DNA of 64,000 nucleotides from Cyclospora cayetanensis (Eukaryota; Apicomplexa; Conoidasida; Eucoccidiorida; Eimeriidae), in the NCBI RefSeq assembly GCF_002999335.1, contig NW_020312061.1, forward strand, positions 60,946 to 124,945, in the 5' to 3' direction. Positions 39,601 through 51,323 of the stretch are shown here, piece by piece; within the stretch, counting starts at the first letter, position 1, and each line of letters opens with the position of its first letter. Position numbers and translations under genes: made by a program. A model generated the notes under the pieces. The model had not been told where the DNA came from. It did not search any database and worked only from the letters and a program-made list of their open reading frames with translations.

Positions 39601-41202
39601 CAGGTGGCGAGGCTCTTGAACGGTTTCTCTTTCAGCTGGCAGGAGCCCCTCGTGTTTTCCGCTCAACCCTGGCGACTCCTTGGCACCTCCGCCGTAGGCA
39701 ACAGGTCAAACGCGAACCGAAGAGGGCCGCTGCCCCTTCCTCGAACAGCAATGCAATGACTGGTTCCTTGCCCTCACGAATGCCGTCGTCAGGAAGGACT
39801 GCATCTCTCACGCTGAAGGGTCTTCTTTCAGATGAGTCTCTGAAGCGTCACAGGGACCGGCTCCTTAAGCACCTCCAGGGAGCTGATGGCGCAAAGGTAT
39901 CACTTGCTGGACTCTCCAGCTGCAACAATAGGCATCACGGCGACAGCAGCAATAGCGGAAAAAATAGTGAAGGTGTATGCGTGCGCGGCCGCACGGCAGC
40001 GGAGTGGCTTGGCCCTACCCGTCTCGTTTATGAAGAAGAAATCTGGAGGCGGCGTTACGATTTTAGCAGTATACATAAGTTGTTGCGCCATGCAGCGTAC
40101 GCTACAGTTGTCTGCCCCCGTCCTCTGGCTGAGACCGTTGTTCTTTTCAGAATTCCTGCTCCTTATCCCCCGGATGTCAGTGGCGGGTCCGCTTGCGGAT
40201 GGCTTTTGCGACGGCTGCGGCTGCTGTCTCCCAAAGCAGTGGCGTTGTGCGGTTCTTTGTGATTTTACTGCAGATCCCTCTCACCTTCAGATACCCGCGA
40301 CTTTTTCTTTTTGAACATCTTAGCGGGACCGTGGCTACTAGTAGAGGCAGTGCCTTATTTGCCCCCAACCACATCCGCGTCGCCTGAATTTCTCTTTTAT
40401 GAGCAAGCACATATGCACCGAACGTCGAAGGAACCCCGAACGGATGTAGGGAAGACGCGTACGGGCTCGAGGCGCCACAATTCATTTAGCCATGTAAGTT
40501 GTCTGCCTCATAAAAATCCCTTTATTTTTCTGCGTTTGGAGCCTATTTTGTATGTGGAGGTATTTAACGGCTGAGAATCACATGCGAACTTGGGCTAGTT
40601 GCAACTAAACACGAATGTGACACTGGTGGATTGTTCATCGCATGCACATTTGTCCCGCGTCTGTTTGTACATGTAATTTCTTCTTTTACATATGCATCGT
40701 TCAGTATTTTCAGTGGCCTCCACTCTAGAAAATATAGTGTTTTCTTCAACGTACTGCACGAACTATTTGGAGGCTTGTGCATGCAAGTGTGCCCGTTCTG
40801 TGGAAATCTGTGTTTTTTTCTATTCGCGGTATACAGCCTTTATACGATGTCGCATGGAGGGCAAATTTATTAATCAAAATATCTTATGAACACGTGGATA
40901 TTCGATGAGAAAGCTTTGCTTGGACTTCGTCGTGGTTACGTGTTGCTAATCTCTACAAAAGTCATTCACCTTTGCATTGCGGTTGACTGGTGTTGCAGGG
41001 AGGACGGCTCATCGAGTCTCACCCTATTTGGAGCCTGGAGGGCTCGTGGATATATGTAGACCCTCCTTCTGCTACAGAAGTAGCATTGGCCGCTGCAGAA
41101 GCAGCCAATGCCGCTCCCACAAAAGCTGGGTTGGCGAGTGGTCCCAAAGGGGGCCTTGGGCGAGAATCGCCGCACCTGTACAGGCATAGCAGCAAGCATT
41201 AG
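31964..41202 (+). CDS. M16A insulinase-like protein without an HxxEH site
   Basis: Exons joining in phase: 31964-32328, 32929-33232, 33852-34034, 34277-35250, 35587-35790, 36115-36496, 36777-37385, 37928-38347, 38496-38885, 39210-39341, an exon from 39540 to at least 40085, one ending at 40493, and 40999-41202. The joins between about 40.09 and 40.28 kb are unresolved, and the exon at 37.93 kb is tentative. The product is roughly 1,600 residues. A signal-like MVILLVLLLPLAILASS opens it, with a second hydrophobic stretch near residue 40. The alignment to insulysin/nardilysin runs along the whole length: RLSNGLEVLAMQD, PVERLAAALGGLREAL, LNPNH, WRRHYYVPNGIALVLVG, GGPGSCLGALRAAGL, HWKNRWSALTTLAPDEV then DPFLPM, LVRLQGDVSSSEAA. 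Where active members have HxxEH after GLA/S, this one reads GLAFLVAQ. It is thus probably a non-catalytic relative. Low-complexity inserts lengthen it. Confidence 0.8.
33540..33840. repeat. GT/AT microsatellite tract inside an intron
   Basis: A GTATGT/GTGTAT-type tract with a perfect (GT)30 core at 33589-33648. It fills much of the 33233-33851 intron of the M16-like gene. A second, shorter GTGTGT tract precedes the exon at 34277. Confidence 0.95.
39483..39539 (+). repeat. 23-bp tandem duplication at a splice acceptor
   Basis: Two identical 23-bp units (39483-39505, 39506-39528), starting CACGTTCTTATGCC, are followed by a third partial copy. In the third copy CACGTTCTTATG has become CACGTTCTCAGG, whose CAG is the acceptor used for the exon at 39540. 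Confidence 0.85.
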
Positions 41203-42580
41203 TTTAGCTGCAGCCACAACCGCGCATTTTCATCACTTAAGCATAGCCATCTATATCTTGTAGCTCCAATGCAGTGTCTTTTGTGCCACGCAAAGCCAAG
41301 AGAGGCTGCAGGCTTTAGCGAGATAGGGATGTGTATTGCAAGCGTGTGCACACCCGCCACGAGAGCTCTATATTTTTGTTGCAACGGGGGTAGAATAGAA
41401 AGCAAGAGAGCCTATAGCTCAGCAGGGGCGATGTTTTGCATGGAACGTGAAACCGAATGTCACGTGCGGCCGTGCTCATGCGGGTTTGCAGCCCCTCCAC
41501 GCACATCTCAGTGGCAAAGGTAGTGCTAAAAGTTAGAACACTGTTATCCGAGCTCTAAATTGAAAGGACCTGGCGATACGACATTACAAGACACAGCCAA
41601 TGATTTTTGAAGCAGGGACAGCACCACAGTCTGTCTTCCCGACTGTGCGGGCTAGGCACACCTGAACACCTTGTACTACACTAGATGCACTTACCTAGGA
41701 GTGGAGGCATGACTATTTAATTTGTCTACTTGTATACCTTATTGCTTCAGGGTACTATTAAGCGAGTCAGGACACCGTTGTGCTGTGTGTGCCCTAGATG
41801 CCGTGTGCAGCTAGCTGTGAAGTTCGGAGTGCCTAGAGAACACAGCTGCGCTCACCCCAGCTGCCCCCATCGCCCCATGTCGAGCACTTAGAGGGGTACA
41901 GGCAGGGAAAGACGGAAGAGTTTTTGAAGAAAACTCAAGCTTTATCAGATCTGTGTCTAGCCTGGAGTCAAGTATATGCCTAAGGACAACATTTATGAAG
42001 CGCTACACAGACTGCAGAGGAACTTTTGAAATTACCGAGAGGTGATACTAAATTTTCGTGTTTCAAGATAGCATTTTCGGAGACTCCGGTAAGCAAGTAG
42101 TAGTGCTTGCTAGTTTGCATGCATTCGCGCATCATGGGTCCCTCACATACATCACTCGACCAGGAAAACATACAAGCTTTTTCTATCACTAGGATTGCCT
42201 TGCGTTATGGCAAGCATGCGCCGGAAGGGCTAAACAGTATCCAACGGACTCTATCAGAATATTTTCGCCATCATACCAGTGTAGAAATAAAGCCTGGCAA
42301 TGCAATGCCAGTTCTGAGGCTGTACGGAAACTCGGAATCTGAACTCGGCTGCCTCATTTTTGTGACGTGAGCGTATGCCTATAGTCTGTTCTTCCTCTCT
42401 TTCCGTATTATCACACAGACTGGCTACAATCGAATGAGCAAGTAAATATCAGATTTACGGATTCCTGTGGGCCTGGCTATTCCACCCCTAATGGCCATCC
42501 CCCCAACTATCCGTACCACCATATACACCATTTAGAGTTGCTCCCTGCAATACAGCTAGATAAATCTGTCTTTATATGAG
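41203..42580. other. No gene recognised
   Basis: This follows the stop of the M16-like gene. Short open frames exist on both strands (for example around 42.1-42.4 kb) without motifs. The 3' part of the minus-strand retroelement may extend into it. Confidence 0.4.
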
Positions 42581-43900
42581 TTCTAGCATTTCCTTGTATC
42601 TGCAGCTAGTGATATCGCCAGGTCCTTGGGCCGCACTCTGAAGCTGCTATCTTGGCAAAATGAAACATAGTCAGGCAGTTCCATTAACATCGTCCTTACC
42701 AGTAGAATGTCCATATAAAGCTGACTGGTGGTCGATTTAGATTCAACCTCCCCGGTCATTTTGTTCGATGCTCTCTGCATTCTCACGTTTCAGGACCACG
42801 GAGGTATGTGGCACATGCAGGCATGGAGTGCATAATGCTCGTCCTGAAGTCTCCACAGGGAGGCCAGTCTTCAAAGAGGCCATGAAAGCTGAAGGAAAAA
42901 GTTGCTTGCCACTAGAAAGGAACTATCATCCTATCCTTCCTCATCCCCCAGGGTACCCGGCTAACAGGGCAATGCACAACCAGATGCAAGGCAGCTTCGA
43001 CCATAAACGCGCGCCAAATATTTCTACTGGGTAGAGGGCGCTCGCTGAAACACCATCGGCCTTCTCTTTCCACTTCAGAAATTGCGCGTTCTCAAATGGA
43101 TTAGTTGAAACAGGCGCCCACTACGCGCACTCAACGGTCTTGCGGGTGAGTAAAGGCGACCACGCACACACTGCTTCAAAGTTTGCTGGATACGGCTCAT
43201 TTTCTTCAGCCACGAGTGAACGCCCTGGAATACGGCTGGTGGCTAGAAAAAGAAACACTTCGGTGCCTTCACATACTACTGGTGCTGTAATGATCTTGAG
43301 CGCTTCGCCTGAATGCTAAGACTTCGTCCATGTAAAGAACCATCCGTTAACCCGTGATATGCTCATGATCATCCTCATAAACTTGCTTTTGCAGTTTGGC
43401 TGGGTCGTTTAAAAGTCCAAACGGTACACAGCTAAACTTAGGTTTGCGAGAGCGAGCGTGAATCGCCGTTCTTGTACTTCTCATCAGCGTAAATGACGAT
43501 CTGTAAGTAGGTGCCTGTTACGTTAAATGCCCAATAGGCTCTTTATCCGTGTAATTTGCGAAATAATCTACTAGCATGAGGCATCGGGAACATGTGTTTC
43601 GCAGTAATTTTGAACCGGAGCCTAAAGTTATCGCCTATGCGCCACCATCCGTCCTTTTCCGGCACCAACACAGGGTTAGGCCCGAAGGGACTGGTCGATT
43701 TCTGCACTTTGCACATTGCAACGATCATCTGCCTGTAGCTCAAATTCCTGTTTGTGCTGTAAAGGGATGTGACCCAGCAGAGCATCGCTTGAGGCTGAAG
43801 GGAGGATTAGCTCAATATGATGCTAAAGACGACGAGCGCGTGCGAGCCTGCTGGCAGCTAGTCATGTGTAATCAGTAAACTGTCTGTGGTATTTGCAGAC
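42581..43900 (-). mobile_element. Decayed Ty3/gypsy RT region, related to the 6-9 kb copy
   Basis: On the minus strand an RT core is readable: SPFGPNPVLVPEKDGWWRIG at about 43.69-43.64 kb, PMPHASRLFRKL at the end of the same frame near 43.56 kb, then VPFGLLNDPAKLQ near 43.42 kb and VLYMDEVLAF near 43.33 kb. The last is the catalytic box, where Ty3 elements have (V/I)YLDD(I/V)L. Stops and shifts interrupt it. Downstream RNase H/connection sequence at 43.3-43.1 kb (VCEGTEVFLF) matches the copy near 7.9 kb (ECEGTRAFVF). A possible later pol piece lies at 42.79-42.58 kb but is not identifiable. It cannot make active enzyme. Confidence 0.78.
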
Positions 43901-46648
43901 TCCTGCTGCGCCATGGCTACTACTTTAATTTATTTCTTTCATAAAGAAGTAGTTTCAGAGTCACTAGGAAGGGGTGCACGCGCAAAACCATCCTCCTTTA
44001 CTTTGCTGCTGAGCCCAAAGCATGAGGACTAAGACTCACCCTGTTGGGATGCCAGTCCTACTTGTTTTACATATGTGAAATAAAAGCTGTTGAGGAGATC
44101 GGTAGGTGCGTCTTCACAGAGCGCCCTGGCACACTCAGAGGCAGTGGCTGCAGGTGCGCTTGCCATTGGTGGCCCATGGCGGAGGATAATCAACTCTTGG
44201 TGCATTAGTTTAACATGGAAACTACGGACCAGGCTATTATGGCCCGGAATTCAATGTAAAGTGGTATTAACTGCCGTAGCTTCGCCAATCATTGCGTTCT
44301 CGGCCTGCCACTAGACCAGAATGTAAGGAAGTGCATTTACGAGTTAGCACGCAGGTTGCACTTCTAAGCCGTTTCCTCGGATAACAGATCCATTTCACAT
44401 CGATTGACAAGTCACTCTAGCAATGCGTGGCTACTGATGTGAGTATAAAAAGCGCAGACTCGGCTGCGGATGGCTCCTCAGCTGGGTTTTTCTCCTAAGC
44501 ACAACCCTTCAGAGCACCTCACCTCGGGGTGCGCAAGGAGCTTCTCTGTTTCCCTGTTGTAACTTATTTGCCCGCCAAACAGCCTACTTTCGCGAGGCCT
44601 TGTCTATTCGCTCAATGTCGTTGGAGTTTTGCTTGTGCTTGCGTTTTCAAATTATACGACCCAGTAATTTGCAGTAGCTCAACTTCATATATAAGACAAG
44701 CCTAATAGAATCTTACGAGGGGCCTTTTGGAAAAGCTCCTGCCTTCCACTGGCCGCATTCAAAAGCGCTACTGACAGGGAGGCAGGGAAGGCTAGGAAGC
44801 TCGAACTGGCAAACCCGAAGTCCTGTGAGACAGCATTCATAGCAAGGTGCACCTAGCGTCTCAAACGCACGCAACATTGCGTCTCATAGTATCGTGCTAA
44901 TACCGCTCAGCAATCAATACAAGACTCAAAGGAGAGCCCAATTCGTCAAGTGTTTGGAATACTTGTTTGATGGAAATTAGTCCAGTAGAAACTGTTGTGT
45001 AGTTTTGCAGGCTACGGGAAGCGTAATTAGCTAATTCTCTCACGCAAACCGAAAAAAAATACGAGCAGCCAAACAAACTGTTAATTTCTTACTAGATATT
45101 TATTGAATAATCCAATATGGTAGCTAGTGCCTGAGCAAATCTTCGCCCGCTACGGGGCGCCTGGGCCCTAGATGCTGGGCATCACAGCATCTGGATGCAT
45201 GGAGTGCAAAGAGTTGAGGTAGGCGTATCCTCGCTGTCTATCTCACCCATGCTGAAGTACTGAGAGCTGATGAAGGGAAAGAAACAGTTTCGGAGCGCCA
45301 ATCAACTGCTTTCGATAAGTTTTTGCTTAAGGTTTGAAGCAAAGTATTTCCCGTGGAGATCGTAAGTGGACCGTAACAGCTCCCAAGTCCAGCAGTTAGT
45401 GACAGCTGCTTGTAAACAAAGTACGGTTACGTACAGGAAAGCAAGATGGGTAACGGTCCACGCGTAGTTTAGTCGGAGGCTCCAGGCCATTCGAGAGCAT
45501 AGCCACCTGCGCATAGGATCTAGCGCACACGCTCACAGCATCGTTGCGTACTAATTCGAGGAAATACTACTCATCAAGACCTAGTTATCGAACAAACAAG
45601 CATAATTTGTAGTGTCTTATCAGTTCTCAATTGAAATAACTGGTGCACTGAGAGTGCGTGATAGAGTTTCGCCCCACACCCACAAGAATAATCCCTATAT
45701 TCAAAGCTAGCGGGCATGCCCCCTCAAAGGGTACACTACATATGACCCCTAATTGCATAGTTAGGTTTCATAAATCTTATTCAAACAGTTGCAACACTTT
45801 GAGTAAAAAACTGGTGAATAGGTGGTTGCGTCACGTACTATACTGGCGCCAATCATTAGAGGCTACCGAGAGACACTGGTTGGTGGAGCTTACAGCATCT
45901 CTTCTTTTGTGATATGGCATATATTGTTTCGGTAAATTTATTAGGCAAATAAAAATGGCTTCATCTGTCGAATGGATAATAGGATTCGAGGCGGGACACG
46001 ACGCATAGAGGACCTGAAAGCAACGGTGGCGCTGGAGCACCTCTCAATTCATTGCAGTCCGCCTCCAACTTTTACGTAGTGTATAGAGCTTTATATGTTC
46101 CGTTTAAAAATGAAGAAGCACCTCCGAAAGGCCCCTAGTGGGCCAAAGTCGTGCATGCTGAGTACCGGGGCTGCTCTGCAGCCGCCGCTGCCATAGTGGG
46201 AGGTCCTTCCCTCCAGCAGCTGCCCTGCTGACCGACCCCTGTGTGAGGGTTCCCCCTGAAAGACACGGTACAAGATTTGTTGTGTACAGTGTACAGAGCG
46301 AAAGTACACCCTTTTCACCTTTACACGGAGCGGGGTGTCGCCTGTGCTTGTTGCGGCCGCTTCAATGTGCATTCTCCGCGGGGTCACGGAGTTGCAGGAG
46401 CAAGCAGCAGCCAGTAGCGTCCAATGCGGCGGCCTTACACGCATCCATGAGACCTGTATCCATCCTCGCGCGTTGGAGTGCCAGGCGCCAGGAGGCTTCC
46501 TTGTGGATACTGCTTTAGCCGCTCAGGGATTTTGCCGCAGCGCTTGAAAAGGGTGCGAATGGCGAGGCCACTCCATCTGAAGCGCTGTTCCTTTTAGATC
46601 TTTTTCCAAGGAAAGGTATATACATATATCTCTTCGATCCTTACCATA
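43901..46648. other. Retroelement 5' flank and intergenic DNA
   Basis: 44.10-44.43 kb aligns by eye with 8.83-9.15 kb. The remainder, to the low-complexity open frame at 46649, has no supported exon. Confidence 0.45.
44863..44922. repeat. Dispersed repeat block, copy 3 of 3
   Basis: Shares ACGCACGCAACATTGCGTCT and a diverged CTACTCTGCAGTAAA-like tail with the copies at 10530 and 30515. Confidence 0.45.
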
Positions 46649-48643
46649 ATGTTTTATGTAGCTGAGCGCTTCTTTTCCGTTATTTGGCTGCTGAATGATG
46701 ACAACCCCGACATGTCTATGCTAGATCTGATATGTAATCGAGAGCCCGCGAAGGGTCAGCGGTCTTCTGCAGCCGGCCAGAATGAACAGCAGCAACAGTC
46801 AAAGCAGGGGCAGGGGGACCGATCCGTCCATAGAGAAAGCAGCAGCAGTAGCGATGGCTCTGACGTTTCAGCAACTCAGAGTAGCATCAGCAACAGCAGC
46901 AGCGTGGCAGCGTCCCCCAGAAGGTATGACAAGCAGGACTCACCAAAGGCTGCTGCCTCATGGATGCAAGTGCAGCAGCACAGGGAGGCACTGTTTTCAC
47001 GGCCTCCCCCAGACACCGAATCCCTCCCCGCAATGGACTTGGCGCCGGCAGCCGACGGTGTCGATGACGTCGCCGATGCTGCTCCTGCAGCCTTGAGGCA
47101 CAGCCGGTCGCATGAAGGAGCACTCGTGTCGGGGCCGCCCCCTCTGTCGTTGCCTCCGAGTGCAGTGTGTCGACGAGGGGAGATGCAAATGCACACGCCG
47201 CGCTCACAGCCGGATGCTGGAAGGCCCTCACGGCCTGCAGTGGCGGCGGCAGCTCTGGGTGCTCTGTATTTCGAGGAGGGCACTGAGAACGTCTTAGGAG
47301 GCAAGCCTAAGCCTTGCATGCAGCAGCAGCAGCAGCGGACTCAGGGCCCCGAATTTGCTGCACCGAGACGCAGGGTGAAGAGGCATACACTTCCGCCCCT
47401 TCAGGGTCATATGCAGTCGCAACACGAGCAGCGGCAGCCACTTGTCTGCCCTCAAACTCAAGGGGTGGTTGGTCCTGCTGGATCCACGGGGAGCCTGACA
47501 GCTGCTCCAGAGCTGTCAAGGCAGCATTGGCAGCTGCAGTTGCAGGGGCAGCTAGCAAACCCTTGCCAGCAGCAGCGGCAGCATCAGCAGCTTCAGCAGC
47601 TGCGATTGCGCAATGCCCTTCAGCGGCAGCACTCTTTCCCCTCAGGCAGGTCCACGCCAGCACTTCCGTCCTCATCCACTGCGACTCCGGTCCATAGTGT
47701 GTTCGTGCCTGACGCAGCCACCGCAGCAACGAGCCGCTGCTGTGCAGCTGCTGCTGCTGGAACGGGAGGCTCGGCTCCAAGTGGAGGCGATGGAGATCCC
47801 GTGAGCCTCAATCTCGGCTCCGTGCGGACGCAGCGTATGGCTTGCTGCATGCACGATATCGACAGGTGTTGGAGTAACCGGAGTCGCAGTAGTAATGCTT
47901 GCAGCTTCCCCAGAAGCAGCAGTCCAGGTGTGTGGGGTGGAAGCCGCCCGACCTCACATGTGCATCGCCGCAGGTACGCGACAGTGTGTTGGCCTATTGA
48001 CAAGGCAGCACAAGCTGCTGCTGCTGCCGCTGTTAGAGGCCCCCCCCCGCTTGATGTACACCCACCTGGCTGCTGCCGTGTTGCCGCTGCTTCCTGGTGG
48101 CAGCAGCACCACGAGGAAGCGGCTGCTGCCGTTGTTGCAAGCAGGGCTGCTGCTCGCGCCGCTTCCGATGTGCTGAGTCATTATAGTTTTGCTGCCCCTG
48201 GTAGCACAGCAGCAGCAGCAGCCGCCGCAGCAGCAACGGCTGCAGCATCCGCAGTAGCAGAAGTGGCTGAGGAGTCATCGAATCCCTCAGCAGTAGCAGC
48301 AGGGATGGCCTTACCGTGCCAACATTTAAGCTCGTATCGCACCTCTTCTGTGCTCGGCATGCAGCAGCAGCAGCAGCGACAGCAAAGAATACCGAGTAGG
48401 CCGCAAGGAGATGCCACATGGAGGGGTGCATCGGGAACAGAACCACCCTGCGTGTCACGGCAGGACCCTCCAACGACACCATGCACGATGGGGTCGTCGT
48501 CATCTTCGTGCAGCGGACTCCGCCCAGGTGCTCTCAGCTGTAGCTGCATGAGACAGTGCTGTTGCTGCAGCAGTAGCAGCGCCAACGGCATAGGGATGCC
48601 CGCATGCAGGGCGTCGCCTCTATCTCTGCAGCAGTTTCACTGA
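46649..48643 (+). CDS. Low-complexity Gln/Ala/Ser-rich hypothetical protein
   Basis: An uninterrupted frame of 664 codons from ATG 46649. I recognise no domain. The first 35 residues are ordinary (MFYVAERFFSVIWLLND). The rest is dominated by Gln runs (for example near codons 225-230 and 310-325), Ser runs, and an Ala-rich block near codons 520-545. It ends in a Cys/Ser-rich segment with CMRQCCCCSSSS. The AGC triplet recurs in all three frames along the gene. Codon runs of this kind are typical of coccidian proteins. Further exons on either side are possible. Because long AGC-rich DNA is open in several frames by chance, I am only moderately sure this is translated. Confidence 0.5.
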   Translation: MFYVAERFFSVIWLLNDDNPDMSMLDLICNREPAKGQRSSAAGQNEQQQQSKQGQGDRSVHRESSSSSDGSDVSATQSSISNSSSVAASPRRYDKQDSPKAAASWMQVQQHREALFSRPPPDTESLPAMDLAPAADGVDDVADAAPAALRHSRSHEGALVSGPPPLSLPPSAVCRRGEMQMHTPRSQPDAGRPSRPAVAAAALGALYFEEGTENVLGGKPKPCMQQQQQRTQGPEFAAPRRRVKRHTLPPLQGHMQSQHEQRQPLVCPQTQGVVGPAGSTGSLTAAPELSRQHWQLQLQGQLANPCQQQRQHQQLQQLRLRNALQRQHSFPSGRSTPALPSSSTATPVHSVFVPDAATAATSRCCAAAAAGTGGSAPSGGDGDPVSLNLGSVRTQRMACCMHDIDRCWSNRSRSSNACSFPRSSSPGVWGGSRPTSHVHRRRYATVCWPIDKAAQAAAAAAVRGPPPLDVHPPGCCRVAAASWWQQHHEEAAAAVVASRAAARAASDVLSHYSFAAPGSTAAAAAAAAATAAASAVAEVAEESSNPSAVAAGMALPCQHLSSYRTSSVLGMQQQQQRQQRIPSRPQGDATWRGASGTEPPCVSRQDPPTTPCTMGSSSSSCSGLRPGALSCSCMRQCCCCSSSSANGIGMPACRASPLSLQQFH

Positions 48644-51323
48644 ATGGCTATGTGAAGGTGTTTCCCTAGCAGTAGTTGGACGACGGGTGCATGCAGCAGG
48701 AATAAGGTTTAGGTAGGAGGGAGGCGTGTCACTGGCGGTGCGCGCATTTTCGGTAGTGTGCCTACTGTGCCGCGAAAAGGCCGCTCTCTTCATGGGCTGT
48801 GCGCAGCCGAGATGCTGCTGGAACTAAGTGCGCATCTTCTTCGCCTATCAGCACTCCAGCAGATTTGGTTTATCACTGAAATTGGGGTGCCCATGACGAG
48901 CCCTCGAGATGTGGCCAGCTCTTTTTGCGAATCACAGACTACTTGCTTCGTGTTGCTACACGATGTTGGCCCTCGGCTGTGTGTCCAGAGTCGAGCTGCC
49001 GTTTGAAGTGATCGAGGTTCTGTGCCACTATAGTTTGCGGGATGTTCCGTGTATGGGGCTGTTTCATCCTGCAGGGCTTCCCTGAGGTCCTCAGCCGCCA
49101 GTGTATGCGAGCAGAACAGAGGGATGGGGGGCATGCGGCTCTGCTTGCCGCCTCTGTGCCGCTTTAAACTCGATTAGTTGATTTCGCCGCCACGGTATCG
49201 TGCATCAGTGAGAAATGTATAGCATGGCGTCCAGCGGGCACGGGCTGTCCTGCGTGAGGCATGTGACTACCGTGGCAACAAAAAGCCGATATTGAATTGC
49301 GCCTTGACCTCTGCATTTCCTCTGGGATGTTTGTGAGATCCTTTTAGCCCCAAACTTAGTATTATCGCTTCGTGTTACGCCGTTAAAATCCCTTGATAAG
49401 GAGCTTTCTTCATCCTTTCCTTGCTCGCGTCGCACCAATTGGTTCCGGCATCAGGAAAGGGAGAGCCACAGCCAAGATGCGTTTTGCCTGCCTTCGGATA
49501 TCACCCAGCATTCGGTGCCAGCAGCCCAATAATTTCAGCTCCAATAATGTATATTAGAGCTGCAGTTCAAATGCTCGTGTTGGATTTCTGTCGCCGTCGA
49601 CCGCCCGCCCTCGTAGGGTGGGCGCCAGGGTAGCAGAGGCTTTCTCCCCGAAGCCTTCCGTGCACAGCTGCTCCGCGCACAGGTCAGAGCCTCCATGAGT
49701 ACAGCATTTAGCAAGGCCCAGTGTGCAAGAAGTCGCGCACCCTTAATTGTGTGGAACTGGTGTAAAAGAAAGCGCGTACTCGTAGGCTTGTCCCCTCTAC
49801 TGCATCCGTTGCAGCGGACTACCCCTCGGTACTGCCTAACCCCTCCAACTGGCTACAGTGTGACCAACCTTCCCCTGTTGCTTCTAGAGAAGTCTCAGTC
49901 TCTAGCTGTCTGCGTTCGCAAGGCCTTACCTCATGTAGCCATAGTAGCGACCGCTCAACCGGAGGAGGCATAGAGAACCGCAGTAGGGACAGCTCCACGC
50001 AGCACAAAGACGCAAGCCATATCTAGAAGTTGCGAGGTCGACCAATAGAGCAATAGCGAGACAGTCTTGATAGGAAGACACTGCAACACGATAGGGTATT
50101 CAAGCCAAATCTAAAAGTTGCGAGGTCGACCAATAGCGCAATAGCGAGACAGTCTCGATAGAAAGAAACTGCAACACGATAGGGTATACAAGCCATATCT
50201 GAAAGTTGCGAGGTCGACCAATAGAGCAATAGCGAGACAGTCTTGATAGAAAGACACTGCAACACGATGGGGTATACTGTCGCTTGACGCGAAAGCCTCT
50301 GCCTGAGGTTTCGGGGGAAGTCATGAAATAAAAAAATGACTGTATACTCTAAGAAAATGCCGTATAAGTGGGGCAAAGAGAGGCCAGGCATTGCTGCTCG
50401 GGTTAGTAGAAACCACATTTGTTACGAGGCATACTGTGCCGGTGGACGGACGAAGGGGCGCTCGGGGGCGCAATGAAGGTGTACATCCTTTGAAGTATCT
50501 TAGACGGAAATATCGAGAAAATGTATTATTAATGTATTATTTTTACAGCCTCCTCTAGGTGGCTCTTTTTTAAGGATCTTTCCATTGGATGCCTTTGGGG
50601 AGGGCCCCCGCCGACCACTGCGTTGTGGTCTGTCTGAGCGCTGCTAACATTGTCTTTGAAGGTTTCTCCTGTGAACCTAACAGTGTGCTTTTTAGGGTTC
50701 TTCTGTTCGTTTGCTTCTCATCCAGCTGTGCAAATGCCGGAGCTGAATTGACTAGACAGCTGGAAGCCCCCTTCCCTCCCCCCCTCTGGAAAGCCCTCAA
50801 CCCTCGGCTAGCCACGGGAAAAGATTACGTTTCAAGGTTACGTCGGTGTGGAAGTTAGTCTGACATGCATGTTTATTCCTGCATTACGGCTCCTTCAAAA
50901 GAGCCCCTTAGGACAAAGCAGCTACAGTAAAAGTATGCGCGGCTAAAAGCTGCGAGTGGAGTGGTTCCGTCCACTCATGTAGAAGACATTTTTTGAGTCC
51001 ACATATGCATGCAGAGACAGAATTCATGACTCAGAAGCCACCCCCCAGCTCTCAGTGGAACAAGAATTACTTTCAAAGAATGCGAGTGCAGCAGTCGTGA
51101 CACAACGCCTCCTTTGCTGGATACCGCATGCACAGGCGGCCACATCAGCTTAGAGCAGCTGACCCTCGTTTAGCGCGTGTGTTTCAAGGGCCCATGGAAG
51201 CCTCCTAGCTGCTGTAGCACATTCTGCAGCAGTTTCCTCCGGAAACCTCTGGGCTTGCATGGCATTCTGCAGACACAGAGCGCGGGGACTCCCTCCCTTG
51301 CCTCTCCCCGCAGCACAGGCACC
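48644..51323. other. Intergenic, contains 88-bp tandem repeats
   Basis: No supported exon. An open frame at 48758-49006 has no motif. The 88-bp tandem array is at 50014-50277. The stretch to 51323 is the probable promoter region of the nine-exon coiled-coil gene. Confidence 0.45.
50014..50277. repeat. Three tandem 88-bp units
   Basis: Units start at 50014, 50102 and 50190, each exactly 88 bp and beginning AAGCCATATCT or a close variant. The core GTTGCGAGGTCGACCAATAG is shared. A handful of substitutions and no indels separate the copies. Units 1 and 3 share variants (AGAGCAATAG, AGTCTTGATAG) that unit 2 lacks (GCGCAATAG, AGTCTCGATAG). The flanks do not continue the period. Confidence 0.97.

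Noticed and set aside
40193..40387. Alternative reading of the M16-like C-terminal exon (VVRFFVILLQ frame)
   Set aside because: It does not connect in phase with the well-supported donor at 40494. Left as unresolved, not annotated separately.
50014..50418. Possible CRISPR-like array or repeat protein in the 88-bp units
   Set aside because: The units are directly adjacent with no unique spacers, the genome is eukaryotic, and the frames across them are chance products of the period.
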